A stretch of 64,000 nt of DNA from Thinopyrum elongatum. Its lineage: Eukaryota > Streptophyta > Magnoliopsida > Poales > Poaceae. Each line of letters starts with the position of its first letter. Within the stretch, counting starts at the first letter, position 1. The notes under the pieces were generated by a model. It was not told the DNA's origin. It saw only the letters and a program-made list of their open reading frames with translations, and did no database searches. The stretch is taken from assembly GCA_011799875.1 (NCBI GenBank), contig CM022297.1:443225292-443289291 (forward strand). Direction: 5' to 3'. Positions 25,912 through 38,000 of the stretch are shown one piece after another. The position numbers and the translations under genes are program-made.

Positions 25912-28469
25912 CTATTGTTTAACGCCCCTAGCTAGGCATAAAACATAGATGTAGGTATTGTCATCTTTGGTATGCAATCCATAAGTGGCCCTAATAATAG
26001 ATTCAGGCCCCGTTTGATAGCTCAGTTTTTTCTAAGTATTTATAGAATACAGTTTTTGAGATTACCATGGTTTTATTTACCGTTAGCCGTTTGTCTATTA
26101 CTAAAAATTGTGTTTTTAATACTGTGGTATTGGCAAAACCATGGTATTTTCTCTGTATTTAAAAAAGAACCATGGACCTCTTTTTTTTAAAACCGAGCTA
26201 GCGAAAGAAACGCCTCATGTTATCTTCTCGTGCAGCTGCAACCTGCTAGCCGAGCGCGGTGCCAACCATAGCCTCTGCTGCTATCAAATGGCTAGCTAAT
26301 TTACTTTGCTCCATACAGCACTGACCAAACATGTCTAAGTATTGACAGTACTTCAAAATACTTTGATATATAAAAAACGGAGTATCTAGTACCTACAGAA
26401 AAAAATACTGTGGTTTTTCAATACTTTAGTTTAAGTGACACTTTGCTATCAAACACAGCCTCATATGGCAACTTAATTTTCTTTCTTGGAAAGTGTTCCA
26501 TGCCCTTCCTTAACGGAAATTGAAATCTAATGTTTCCTTCTTTCATATCAATAAGTGCATCAATCGTTCTAAGGAAAGGTCTACCAAGAATAATAGGACA
26601 TGTAGGATTGCAATCTATATCAAGTATAATAAAATCTACGGGCACATAGTTCCTATTTGCAACAATAAGAACATCATTAATTCTTCCCATAAGTTTCTTA
26701 ATAGTGGAATCCGCTAGATGCAAATTCAAAGAACAATCATCAAATTTATGGAAACCTAGCACATCACATAATTTTTTTTGGAATAGTGGAAACGCTAGCA
26801 CCCAAATCACACAAAGCATTGCACTCATAATATTTAATTTTAATTTTAGTAGTAGGTTCCCACTCATCATAAAGCTTTCTAGGGATAGAAACTTCCAACT
26901 CAAGTTTTTCTTCAAAAGATTTCACCATAGCATCAACAATATGTTTAGTAAAAGCTTTATTTTGATTATAAGCATGAGGTGAATTAAGCATGGATTGCAA
27001 CAAGGAAATACAATCTATTAAAGAGAAATTATCAATTAAAGTCCTTGGAATCCAAAAGAGAGGGTTCATCACTACTTAAAGTTTTGACCTTGCCAATCCC
27101 ACTTTTATCAATTTTTTCATTAAGGTTTTCACCCTCCAAATTATTGGGATGCCTTCTAGCTAAAGTTGACTCATCTCCAGTCCCATGTTTATCAAGTTTT
27201 ATATTAGAAAATAAATATTCAATATGAGTCACACCAATCACTTTAAGATCTTCATCATTATTATCACAAAAACTAGAAGAACATGCTTTTTCTAGCCAAT
27301 CTATCTTAGCACGCATCCTAGCGGTTCTCTCTTTACTTTCATTAATAAAAATTTTAATAACTTTCAGAGACTCATTAATATCAATCTTGGGTGGCATAGA
27401 TCTAATCTTAAAAGAATCAATCTCATGAGAAATTCTATCAATGTTCCTAGCCAAATCATCAATCTTAAGCAATTTTTCTTCTACCATAGCATTAAAAATC
27501 TTTTGAGAATTAATGAAATCTTTAATATTATTCTCAAGATCAGAGGGCATTTTATTATAATTTCCATCAGAATTGTTGTAGGAATTACCATAATTATTAG
27601 AGTAATTACTAGGAAATGGCCTAGGGTTGAAATTACCTCTATACGCGTTATTACCAAAATTGTTCCTACCAACAAAATTCACATCCATAGATTCATTATT
27701 ATTCTCAATCAAAGTGGACAAAGGCATATCATTAGTATCAATAGGAGCACTCTTACTAGCAATCAATTTCATAAGTTCATTCATCTTTCCACTCGAAGTA
27801 TTAATTTCTTCAACCACATGCACTTTTTTACTAGTAAAAGATCTTTCGGTATGCCATTGAGAATAATTTGCCATAATATTATCTAGGAGTTTAGTAGCTT
27901 GTCCTAATGTGATTTCCATAAAAGTACCTCCCGCGGTGGAATCTAAAATATTTCTAGATGCAAAATTCAATCCAGCATAATTTTTTTATGATCATCCGTA
28001 GACTTAAACCATGAGTAGGACAATTTCTTATCATCAATTTCATTCTTTCTCAAGATTGTGCAACATGTTCATGATCAAGTTGCTTAAAATTCATTATATC
28101 ATTCCTAAGGGAGATGATCTTAGTGGGAGGAAAATACTTGGAAATAAAAGCATCTTTACACTTGTTTCATGAATCAATACTATTTTTAGGCAAAGATGAA
28201 AACCAAGTTTTAGCACGATCTCGTAGTGAGAACGGAAATAGCTTCAATTTAACAATATCACTATCCACATCTTTTTTCTTTTGCATATCACACAATTCAA
28301 TGAAAGTATTTATATGGGATGCAGCATCTTCATTAGGACTACCAGAAAATTGATCTTTCATAACAAGATTCAACAAAGCGACATTAATTTCATAAGATAC
28401 CGCACTAGTGGCGGGAGCAATCGGAGTATTAATAAAATCATTATTATTAGTATTGGAAAAGTCACACAA
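25912..28469 (-). pseudogene. Gag and aspartic-protease region of the second gypsy element, disabled
   Basis: On the minus strand a retrotransposon gag segment reads from 28469 (DQFSGSPNEDAASHINTF, then LFPFSLRDRAKTWFSSLP) to a stop at 28167. An Asn-rich linker and helical gag C-terminus follow at 27970-27032. The pepsin-like retroviral protease region is at 27072-26464, with the active-site motif CDLGASVSTIP and the later ILGRPFLRTIDA. The three pieces are in different frames or separated by stops. A small DNA transposon (26006-26460) interrupts the protease end, and the reading frame continues beyond it from 26002 down to a stop at 25912. No polymerase follows. DLGA in place of D[ST]G is usual in these plant gypsy-type proteases. 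Confidence 0.85.
26006..26460. mobile_element. Small non-autonomous DNA transposon (455 bp) inside the second gypsy element
   Basis: The ends are GGCCCCGTTTGATAGC and GCTATCAAACACAGCC, imperfect inverted repeats of about 16 bp. A TCA trinucleotide flanks both sides (26003-26005 and 26461-26463). The interior is AT-rich with no ORF. A 3-bp duplication fits a PIF/Harbinger or CACTA-type mechanism; the TIR alone does not let me choose. It splits the protease ORF of its host. Confidence 0.75.
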
Positions 28470-28685
28470 ATTGGTATTTTCATGAGATATCGTAACAAAG
28501 CAAGCAATCTAGCACACAAGCAAACGAAAAGATGAACGAAAGAAGACGAAAAAAAGGCAAATATTTTTGCGTTTTTCTGAAAACGTTTTAAAAGTGGGGG
28601 AGAGAAAACGAGAGGCAAATGGCAAATAATGTAAGTACAAGAGATGGGAGTTTATGATGGGTACTTGGTAGGCTTGATGTAGAAC

Positions 28686-28704
28686 CTCCCCGGCAACGAC
28701 GCCA
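28686..28704 (-). other. Primer-binding site of the second gypsy element
   Basis: CTCCCCGGCAACGACGCCA (plus strand) is the same tRNA-Asp-type site as at 4996-5014 with a G-to-A change. It lies 11 bases from the LTR start at 28716. Confidence 0.8.
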
Positions 28705-28715
28705 GAAATTCTTCC

Positions 28716-30301
28716 TGCTACTTCTTGAGCTTGCGTTGATTTTTTCCTTGAAGAGGAAAGGGTGATGCAACAAAGTAGAGATAAGTATTTCCCTCAGTTA
28801 AGAACCAAGGTATCAATCCAGTAGGAGGCACAAGCAAGTCTCCAATATATGCACATGCACAGACTAACAAACACTTGCACACAACGCGAAAAAGGGGTTG
28901 TCAATCCCTTCACGATCGCGAACAAGAGTGAGATCTAATAGAGATAGGTATAAAAGGTAAGTAAAAGAGCAAACTAAAGTAAATATAAATAAATTGCAGC
29001 AAGGTATTTTTGGGTTTTTTGCTTTATAGATCTGAAAATATATGATGGAAAATAGACCCGGGGGCCATAGGTTTCACTAGAGGCTTCACTCTTGAAGAAA
29101 ACATATGGTGGGTAAACAAATTATTGTTGAGAAATTGATAGAAACATCGCATAATTATGAAGACATCTAAGGCAATGATCATGAATATAGGCATCACGTC
29201 CATGACAAGTAGACCGACTCCTGCCTGCATCTACTACTATTACTCCACACATCAACTGCTATCCAGCATGCATCTAGTGAATTAAGTTAATAAGAACGGA
29301 GTAACGCCTTAAGCAAGATGACATGACGTAGAGGGATAAACTAAGGCAATATGATATAAACCCCATCTTTTTATCCTTAATGGCAACAATACAATACGTG
29401 CCTCGCTACCCCTTCTATCACTGGGTGAGGACACCACAAGATTGAACCCATCACAAAGCACCTCTCTCATTGCAAGAAAAACCAATGTAGTTGGCCAAAC
29501 CAAATCGATAGATCGAATAGAAATGCAAAGCTATCTCAATCATGCATAAAAGAGTTCAGGGAAGACTCAAATAATATTCATGGATAATCTGATCATAAAT
29601 CCACAATTCATCGGATCTCAACAAACGCACCGCAAAAGAAGATTACATCGAATAGATCTCCAAGAACATCGAGGAGAACATTGTATTGAAGATCAAAGAG
29701 AGAGAAGAAGCCATCTAGCTACTAGCTATGGACCCGTAGGTCTGTGCTAAACTACTCACACATCATCGGAAGGGCAGCAAGGTTGATGTAGAGGGTCTCC
29801 GTGATCGAATCCCCCTCCGACGGAGTGCCGGAAAAGGCCCCAAGATGGAATCTCACGGGAACAGAGGCTTGCGGTGGCGGAAATGTATTTTGGGTGTGCC
29901 CTCTGTTATAGGGAGAATATTTGAGAATATATAGTGGTGGAATTAGGGTTGAAATGTCTCCGGGGGGCCCACAAGCCCTGGGGGCACGCGCCCCCCCTTG
30001 GGGCGCGCCCCTATGGCTTGTGGCCTTCCCGTAGGGCTTCTGGCCTCCTCTCCAAGTCTCGTGGGTTTCTTCCGGTCCAAGAAAAATCATCGTAAAGTTT
30101 TATTCCGTTTGGACTTCGTTTAATATTCCTTTTCTGTAAAAGTCAAAACAAGGAAAAATAAGAAACTGGCACTGAGCACTAGGTTAATAAGTTAGTCCCA
30201 AAAATAATATAAAATAGCATATTAATGCATATAAAACATCCAAAACAGATAATATAATAGCATGGAACAATAAAAATTAAAGATACGTTGGAGACGTATC
30301 A
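28716..30301 (-). repeat. 5' LTR of the second gypsy element (1586 bp)
   Basis: It begins TGCTACTTCTTGAGC and ends GAGACGTATCA in plus-strand reading; the partner LTR is 21538-23127. The copies differ by scattered substitutions and small indels, so the insertion is not very recent. Confidence 0.92.
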
Positions 30302-31529
30302 GTGGTCCTGACACCAGCATTGGCCCCGAGTTTCAGAAATTAGTACTGAATAAGCATTTTGTTGTGCACATTAGAAATTTCAAATAGAACAATCAACCAA
30401 CTATTATTAGGAATGTAAAAGGAAACAAGGCGTCGGTAAGGAAAGAAAAACACAAACCTTGCAAACCAAAGCAGCAGATGATCAAGAAGTACGTCACCAC
30501 AAACCTTGATGAGCCAAAGTACAACAAATGATCAACAAGAAGCACGTCACAAACAGTAGAACCTGCAAAGTGAAATAAAATGATAAAATAACATGGAGTT
30601 AGCTAGTATACATTTCATCAAATAGAAAATATGCAGGGCAAGCAGGTGCGGAATCACAAGACAGTCGATACAGCGAGCAACCCAAAGGCAACAACAACCC
30701 GACAAATGGCCATTGCTAGGTTATCTCCATGATCTCCTGATATTCTCCCATCAGGCCCCCAGCTACACGGTCAGGCAACAAATCGGCACGAGAGAGAGGT
30801 TGACTTGAGGATGACATAGGGGTGGTGGGATAAAAGATACATATGATGGATAATTTATTGGTCAATATTTGTAGGCGGTCCTGCGACTGTTAGAAAATAC
30901 TTTCCTTGGTTATTAGTTTCCAACTAAATGGAAGATAGTGACACAAATATGAAATGTTGGTCATCCAGTATGTTTAATTGGAAGATACATGGCAAAAATA
31001 TAAAATTGAATGGAAACATCAAGCCATTCAAATCCATTAGAGATTAAATTATATCATGCACGAAAAAATGGAATTAGCTACGCTGCTGTTACTCTATTTT
31101 GTTTTCAGATATCATGCCACATATAAAGATTTTAACCAAGAAAATTTCATAATTCTGGTCATCAAAAACCTCAAAAAAATACACGCAAACAAACTGCAGA
31201 TACAAAAACCACATGTAACTATTGAATCTTTTAGAGCCCAGTTATCTGCAAAAGAAAAATAGTTATCCTCTCTGCCAAGCTTAGCGAATCTCGGTTCAAC
31301 AACACAAAATGTAGTCTTGACCTGCTGGGATCACAATCATACAATTGCAGTAGCAATCTAAGAAAATTATATTAGGCATACATGGCTAACTTGACAAACT
31401 CCTAGGCCCTCCCTGATCAGTTTGCACCAAAAACACCAGAACAATCTAAGGAAAATAAATTCAGCATAGATGGCAACCAAACGCACCAAATCCACCAGAA
31501 CAAAGAATGCAAAACTTTATTAAGTATTA
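30302..31529. other. Intergenic DNA between gypsy element and SR45a-like pseudogene
   Basis: No repeat family or gene is recognisable. The first 40 bases, joined to 21450-21532 by removing the retrotransposon, form a coding-looking run on the minus strand (see findings). The ORF at 31056-31262 has no supporting features. The rest is AT-rich and unstructured. Confidence 0.45.
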
Positions 31530-32480
31530 ACACCTCATGCATAGCAACACATCCCCTTCTTCTTGCGATGATTTGGTGCTAAGATACCTTCTCGGTGTTG
31601 GGGTTCGACCATGCCTGTGGTGGAGAAGGGGTTCAAAGCCAACTTGCATTTTATGTCAAAAGTAAGACTGAATAAATTAATTGGGGATATGAAGAACACA
31701 AATAGCATTGAAAATAATAATAATGATTGGCGTACAACCCTTTGGTTCAGGTAGGGATGTGTCGATCTTAGGTTGTGTATCTTCTGAATTTGATTTCAAA
31801 CAGCTGCGGGCATCAACCTACTGTTGTGAACAAAAATCTTCAAACAAGAAGAACACTCAAATATTCAGCTTGGAAGGCTCATCTATACATATTAATTCCC
31901 CTCCATGTAGAAAGAGAATGGACAAATATCAAAGAGTTAACTGTCTTTTAACAATACCTTCTCTGACACGAACTTCTAGCACTGAACAGTTAAGATATTT
32001 GATGCAACGTTCTGCCTCCTTAAGAGTAGCCATGGTAATAAATCCAAATCCCCATGATACCCTTGTCCATGGATCAAGTACTATACTTGCATCAATCACC
32101 TGTGGCACAACCAGCAAGATAAAGAAGTGGAATTGTTAGCAATCTTTTCATATGCATACACTATTTTCCTCAGCAAATATGTCCACACAGATTACCTCTC
32201 CCTCTGTAGAAAAACGCTTCTCTAGATCTCAATCAGTTATATGAGATGAGAAACCAGTCATGACAAGATTGTTCCCAGGATTCTCAACATCACTTGAGTC
32301 CACGCTCCTAAGACGGTGTGCCTCAACCTCAACGTGCGGGGAGAGGTGGCCTGCGCGTGGCAGCGAGTCAACCAGCTGGGTGGTCACCTTCATCCATCTC
32401 GTTCCAGAACGGGATCTCGAGGGAGAGGTGAGAGGAAGGAGGGTATGGGAGATCACCTCATCATGGGGAGCCATCGTCTG
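31530..32480 (-). pseudogene. SR45a/Transformer2-like splicing-factor gene, decayed
   Basis: Three exon-like blocks lie on the minus strand. Block a (up to about 32474, donor at 32196/32195) ends an SR-rich N-terminus and begins an RNA-recognition motif (NPGNNLVMTGFSSHITD). Block b (32099-31958) has proper AG and GT borders and encodes the rest of the RRM: VIDASIVLDPWTR, WGFGFITM, EAERCIKYLN. Block c (starting at 31614) encodes GRTPTPRRYL. This order and wording match plant SR45a, an SR-like protein that binds pre-mRNA and steers splice-site choice in the nucleus. Decay is visible: a TGA replaces a sense codon after HITD, RNP2 lost its aromatic residue, RNP1 has Trp for Arg, and the end of block b and start of block c are out of phase. 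I call it a pseudogene; a functional paralogue is expected elsewhere. Confidence 0.75.
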
Positions 32481-33439
32481 CCGTCACCATCTCCTCCACC
32501 ACGGCCGGCCTGTGGCTGAGCGAGCTCCATGAAAGGGTTGGGCAGAGCTCCTCCCCGCCTTCTCTCGCCGGCGACGCCCAAGAGCACGTGCATCTGCCAC
32601 TCCTCTCCACCTGCTCCGGCTGACCGGGCCCTAGAATGAAGACGACGAAGATCCATTAGGTCGGGTACCGCCATGGAAGGAGGCCGTGGGAGGTGGGAGA
32701 AGGCGCCGCCGGGTGGGTGTGGGGGTGGGGAGGAGGGAGGTGGAAGGATTGGGCTGGCGAATGGGAAGTGGAGAGGGATGCGGGGCTCAAGGACTGAGGG
32801 GATTGGTTCCTAGGGTTTTCACCGCATCTCCTGCATAGTGTATTTCTCTCACCCATAATTGCATGTACATCCACTTCATTCGCTGGACCTACACATGACG
32901 AGGCCCACCTGCCATTGACCATCGATGAAGCACTGAATGTACAATGGAAATTGACGGTTGAAGTAACGCCAGCAGGTAAAACCGTACCACAGTAAAACCA
33001 TCGGACGCCCCAAAATCGCTAGCGCTCGTAGGTGCCTTCGCTATGCGGGTAGCATAGCAAGGTTTATATGTTCCATTTCCAGACAATTTCATTTGCTGGA
33101 TTACAATTTAATTGGGATGAATTTTAAACAATGTCACTTTCTATTTTGTCTGGAAATTTTGAACTATTTATTATAATATTTTTCCTTATATACTTTTATT
33201 TTTTCACAAATCTTTATTTTCAATTAAAATTCAAAAAAGTTAAAGAGGATTCAAAAGTAACAATATTTTAGCCATATTTCACTAATTAAAAAATTGATTA
33301 TTTCATATTCAAAATATTCACATTCCCATCTATTATTTTAGTCATATTACAATAATTTCAGATACATTCCAGAAATCTAACACGTGTCATATATATATTT
33401 CTCAATGTATAGTCAGAAATCAATGTACCGTCAGGAGAC
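32481..33439. other. Former 5' region of the SR45a-like gene, then AT-rich spacer
   Basis: 32481-32830 is GC-rich and contains overlapping open frames on both strands, as expected of a 5' UTR and first exon; none can be assigned a start with confidence. 33100-33430 is strongly AT-rich with no ORF or repeat I recognise. Confidence 0.4.
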
Positions 33440-34095
33440 ATGAAAATGATTTGTTGGAACTGCCGAGGTTTGGGTCGACCTCAGATAGTACAAGAGCTTG
33501 TGTGCCTAACAAAGACACATCGCCCCAGCGTTATCTTTCTTTCCGAAACAAGGCAAAATAAAGAACATGTTGCGAGTTTGCGTTATCGCTTGGGTATGAA
33601 AAATGTTTTTACCGTGTCTATCCGAGGCAACAGAGGTGGACTTGCGGTCTTTTGGGATGATCTTTACACTTTGGAGTTGAAAAAATATGAAGAACACTTC
33701 ATTGACATGTACATTTGCAATGGTGTTGGAACTAAATGGAGAAACGTTTTTGTCTATGGGGAACCAAAGGCGAGCCAAAAGTGTGTGATGTGGGATCTGT
33801 TAAGGTGAATTAAACTGCTTGGGTCTGGCCGTGGTTTTATGGTTGGTTGGCAACCTTTCTCGGAACAAGCGATCACACAAAAATATGGCTGATTTTCGTG
33901 AGGTTTTCTCTGAATACAATTTATTTGATTTGGGTTTTCATGAAGTTCCTTGGACTTATAATAATAAGCAGGAAGGTAATAAAAATGTGAAAGTACAGTT
34001 TGATCGAGCGGTGGCATGCCCTCAGTGGTCTTCTATCTTTCCTGACCGCAAGGTTTTACATATTATCAGCTCCAGATCTTCCCCGAGTTAAGCCC
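33440..34095 (+). pseudogene. LINE (non-LTR retrotransposon) endonuclease domain fragment
   Basis: The frame opens with MKMICWNCRGLGRPQIV, the typical start of the apurinic-type endonuclease of plant L1-like LINEs, and continues with VIFLSETRQNKE and GGLAVFW. A TGA at 33806-33808 ends the first ORF where an Arg codon is expected. Homology resumes downstream in other frames: ADFREVFSEYNLFDLGF, PWTYNNKQEG, VQFDRAVACPQW and HIISSRSS. The rest of ORF2 (reverse transcriptase, RNase H) is absent here. In active LINEs this enzyme nicks target DNA to prime reverse transcription. Confidence 0.88.
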
Positions 34096-34934
34096 TTTTC
34101 GAGGTTCTTTGGGAACTTGATTGAGAGCTTGACACCATCAAACCGAGAAGCAGTGGTGGGTTGTGGAACAATAGCAATCTGCCCAATATTTGAAGAATGC
34201 GGTACCAAACCCATCAGGCAAAGGCACATGACACGATGATGTGCTAAATTGACTCTCTCATTTTGGTCGCACAAGGGGTAAGCAGTCAAGGTAAGGCAAC
34301 GTCCTTTTGGTCGGGTGGTCCCCTGTCCAACATCGACTATTGATGACGAGACAACAATGTCTTTAAATGCATATCGCATAAACAATATGGTTCCGTTGCA
34401 TCTCCAAAGATGTTTCATACACAATTCATTATCATTTCGACAACATCCAGCCTTATTTGAAATATTTAATTCAATAATATTTCGGTACATTCCGTAACGT
34501 TTCACCTAATTCAGTTGTATTCCAATTAACCGCGTCCACATTCAACACACATTTGAAACATTTGATCCAGGTTCCAGAATTTCACATAACATATCAATTA
34601 ATTTTGGGCATTTTCCTATATAAGACCATCATTTTTGAGTACATTCGGCTTTTAGGCCGGGCCCTCGGAGAGAAAACGGGGTGCCCAAGCCTGTCGGGCT
34701 CGGGCCGTCAAGCCGGGCCACCCATACCAAAGCCTATGCCGCAAAAAGAAGAAAAGAAGAGGAAAAAGTAAACCCGGTTACCGCCACGGCGCCACTAGCG
34801 ACGGCCACGTGACAGTGACACGAAGGCGCATTGGTCGGTCGGTCGGTCGGCTCGCCTCCTTCCCGAGGAAGGAAGGGAAGGGAACGCAGCGCAGCGCACC
34901 AAACCAAATTGAAATGAAAAGCTTGGAGGGAAAA
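34096..34934. other. Intergenic DNA upstream of BRCA1
   Basis: I see no gene. The last 150 bases become GC-rich and include a (GGTC)4-5 microsatellite near 34831-34848. ORFs read on the minus strand at 34734-35103 overlap the BRCA1 promoter and first exon and are compositional shadows. Confidence 0.4.
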
Positions 34935-34944
34935 CTCCCGCCAA
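34935..34944 (+). promoter_or_regulatory. E2F-like site upstream of BRCA1
   Basis: CTCCCGCCAA, or TTGGCGGGAG on the other strand, differs by one base from the canonical E2F site TTGGCGGGAA. It lies 107 bases before the ATG and immediately upstream of an AT-rich TATA-like run. S-phase control by E2F is well known for DNA repair genes, so the placement is sensible. Binding is inferred only. Confidence 0.45.
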
Positions 34945-34955
34945 CATAAATAAAT
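34945..34955 (+). promoter_or_regulatory. TATA-like element of BRCA1
   Basis: CATAAATAAAT lies about 96-106 bases before the start codon in an otherwise GC-rich promoter, so transcription would start near 34980 with a short leader. Confidence 0.4.
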
Positions 34956-35050
34956 CCCCCGCCCCCGAAAGGCCGAAACACCTCCCCCCACACCTCACAA
35001 AATCCGGAAATCCCCAGACCCGCAGAGACTCCGGAGACCCAGCGATCGGA

Positions 35051-38000
35051 ATGGCGGACATGGGCAGCCTCGAGAAGATGGGACGGGAGCTCAAGTGCCC
35101 CATCTGGTACGCCGCCGGCCCTTTTTTCCTCGTTTCATCCGCCGTCCTTCGTGGCCATTACCTAGATCTGTGGACATCAGTTCGATTCACCCTCTATTTG
35201 TTGATTTTGATTTGTTTGTCAAATTGATCTTGGCAGCCTGAGCCTGCTCAGATCGGCGGTATCCGTCACCTGCAATCACATCTTCTGCAAGTGAGTCCCT
35301 TCTGGCTTCTGCCCGTTCCCCTCCGTTGCAACATCCCTGTAAAACTATCCGATCTGGGTTCATGTGTGCGCTCCCAACCTTGTCGCAGCCATTGCCTCAC
35401 GGAGTCGATGAAATCCTCCTCCACCTGCCCTGTGTGCAAGGTGCCGTTCCGCCGAAGAGGTTAGTGGGTGTACCTGTTGTTATCTGGGTCTGCTCCGGCC
35501 GCTAAAGTTGTACTAGTAGTATATGTTTTGTGTAGAAAATGCTGGTCTGCAAAATACGGAATTGTTTTCCCATGCGCACAAAAATGCTTCACCTTCTAAG
35601 GATTGGATAATGTTAACATGCATGATATGTCTGCTTTACGAAATAATTAAATATTTATCTAACTACTCCCTCCGTCCCATAATGTAAGACGTTTTTTTGA
35701 CACTATCTTACATTATGGGACGGAGGGAGTATATGCGAAAATCGAAACCATGGTACTATTAAAACTCCACAGAACTGATTTTGATGAGCTGGTGTTTACT
35801 GTAACTCTGCAAGTTCTGACGTGATGGCTTGATCTTAATCTAATACAAAACTCACATTATAAAGCCTGGTTTTGCTTGTAGAAATACGCCCAGCACCACA
35901 CATGGATAATTTGGTCGGCATTTTGAAAAGCATGGAGGCTGCATCAGGAAGTAATGTTGTCTCAACACAGGTGACTTCTGCGGCACAAGTTGCAGGTAAT
36001 TTTCTGGCATAGCATCAACTCTTCTTTTGTTCGCTAGCATATGTACAAGGTGGTCAATTGTGAAATTAATTTTGAAGGCCGTTTAATTATGTGGTTGTTT
36101 TGCATCCGCTGGGGTCTGTACCACATTTGTTGTATCCATTTTAGCATGCTGTCTGGTGGGTGGTTGTCTGTTTGCCTCTGTAAAGCTGAAATCAACTTTT
36201 ACAGATTTTTTTAGGACAATTAGTCTTCAGTCTTGTGCTTACTGTATTAATCTTACTTGATCTTGAAGATGGATCAAAGCATGCCAACAGTGGGGAAAAG
36301 TCTAAACCGTTGCCAAAATCAACAGTGCAAAAGAAGAAGGTATCATCCGAGAAGAAAGCGAACAAAAAAAAGTCTACTGTGGCTTCTGCATCTGGTCCTA
36401 CTAAAAAGCCTTCTTTCTCTGCGAACAAGAGAATACATGTGACACCATTCCCTGAATCTGAGACGCCAATGAGACCTCAGAAGATTATGAAGTCTCAAGA
36501 GACAAAAGATAAATTGAATGGTGATGCTCAAGAAGGCAAAGATAAAGCACCAGCCTCTGATAAACTGGGAGGTTTCTCATTGTCACCTTTTTTTTGGTTA
36601 AGGGAAGGAGAGGATGCAGAAGGCGGCACTGTTGAAACGTTAAGTGAACCACCATCATTGGCCACGCCCTTGCGTCACAATGCACCAACCTTTAGTGACA
36701 TCAAAGGTTCTGATGCCGGAACCCCTCCTAACACGACTCCAAATGTATGTTTTCTGAACATTTATGTTTTTTTTCCTGTTCAAATTTTGTGCTTACTAGC
36801 TTTGCATAAATTGTGCTTATGGTTAGCTATTTGAGTTGCAGAGCAAAGCTGTGGTTCCAGATGCCTTTGATAGTGAAATCTTTGAATGGTCCCAGAGGCC
36901 TTGCTCTCCAGAGCTGCGTTCTACTCCACGGAAAAAGCAGGTAAACTACATGTGGCCAGGCACACTGTACATTTCGTCCTGTTTCTTGTTTATAATCTGA
37001 TTTGCATCTACTTTATATTTAGCATGTATTTTACTTAACTGTTTGGACTGCTCAGGGTAAATTTGAGGATATATTAGATCACATAGCAGAGAAAGATGAC
37101 GAGGAAGATATACAGCTTGGTGGTTCATTCGATGAGTCAGGCCATACAAATAATGCAGCTCAGCCTGTCAATGCTAATAAAGAAATGAAGCAGAAGGGGA
37201 AGAAGGCAAGAGGTGGGAACAGCAGGAAGACAAAGTTGCTGGAGGTCATCACAAAAGAAGCTGATGCCAACCAACAAGATTCAAATATCACTGAAAGTCT
37301 TGCTGCAAAGTCATGCGAGAAAAACAGCAGTACTATAGAGAAGAATACTTCAAGTAGAAGAAACAAGGCTGGTAACAACATCAATCTATTTCGCTGTTCT
37401 GATGATAACTCCATGGGGACATTTCACCCTCGAGAAAATAGTTTGGAGATCGAAGTACATGATGGACACCTCTCAGAAAGATCTCAGAAAAAGGATAAAA
37501 GTGGTCAACAGAAGAAATGTGCAAGGAAGCTGGGAACAACAGGGAAGAGTACAGTCGAGACTACAGAGAGTAACTCTGAGCCAAGAAGTAAGCGAGTTAG
37601 AAAAATGCCTGACGGTCTCAATGCTGAAAAGATAGGAGTTACTGATGTCTCTAGAAATGAAACAGAAATGCCATTACTCCACAGCTTCATGAAAAGTTGC
37701 ACCCAACACAAACTTTTGGATGGTAGAAGTAAAAGGAGCAGTAAAAAGAGCAAGTTCAGTGAAGAAACGAATAGTCAGATAGGGCTTGATAGCATGAAAT
37801 CAAACATCAGCGCAAATACATCAAGCATTTTACTTGGTAGATGCCAAAGTAGTGAGGCAATACGTGCAGCTCCTTCACCAATGGATGCATCAGTTAAGAA
37901 CAAATGTGCAAAAGGTATCAAACAAACAGATTGTTCAGAAATGAAAAACTTTGGAAAGCTCCAAGCTTGCACTGGTAATACTTTCCTGAAGAAATGTTTC

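Larger units (their letters stand above)
21538..30301 (-). mobile_element. Complete non-autonomous gypsy LTR retrotransposon
   Basis: LTRs at 21538-23127 and 28716-30301 have canonical ends and enclose 5.6 kb. A perfect target duplication GTGGT sits at 21533-21537 and 30302-30306. The PBS (28686-28704) matches tRNA-Asp with one mismatch and lies beside the right LTR, so the element reads on the minus strand. Gag and protease remnants are present, but no reverse transcriptase, RNase H or integrase, so it depends on another element. A small DNA transposon (26006-26460) is nested inside. LTRs and 3' internal region are related to the element at 1-6617. Confidence 0.95.

Noticed and set aside
27425..27886. 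153-codon plus-strand ORF in the second gypsy element
   Set aside because: It is antisense to the Asn-rich gag linker; Ile-rich composition is the mirror of AAT/GAT codons.
32260..32532. Plus-strand ORFs over the SR45a-like region
   Set aside because: They oppose the minus-strand RRM exons, which carry real motifs and splice borders.
36235..36268. Start codon at 36235 for a separate gene in BRCA1 exon 5
   Set aside because: It is intron sequence before an AG acceptor at 36267-36268; the frame joins exon 4 in phase.
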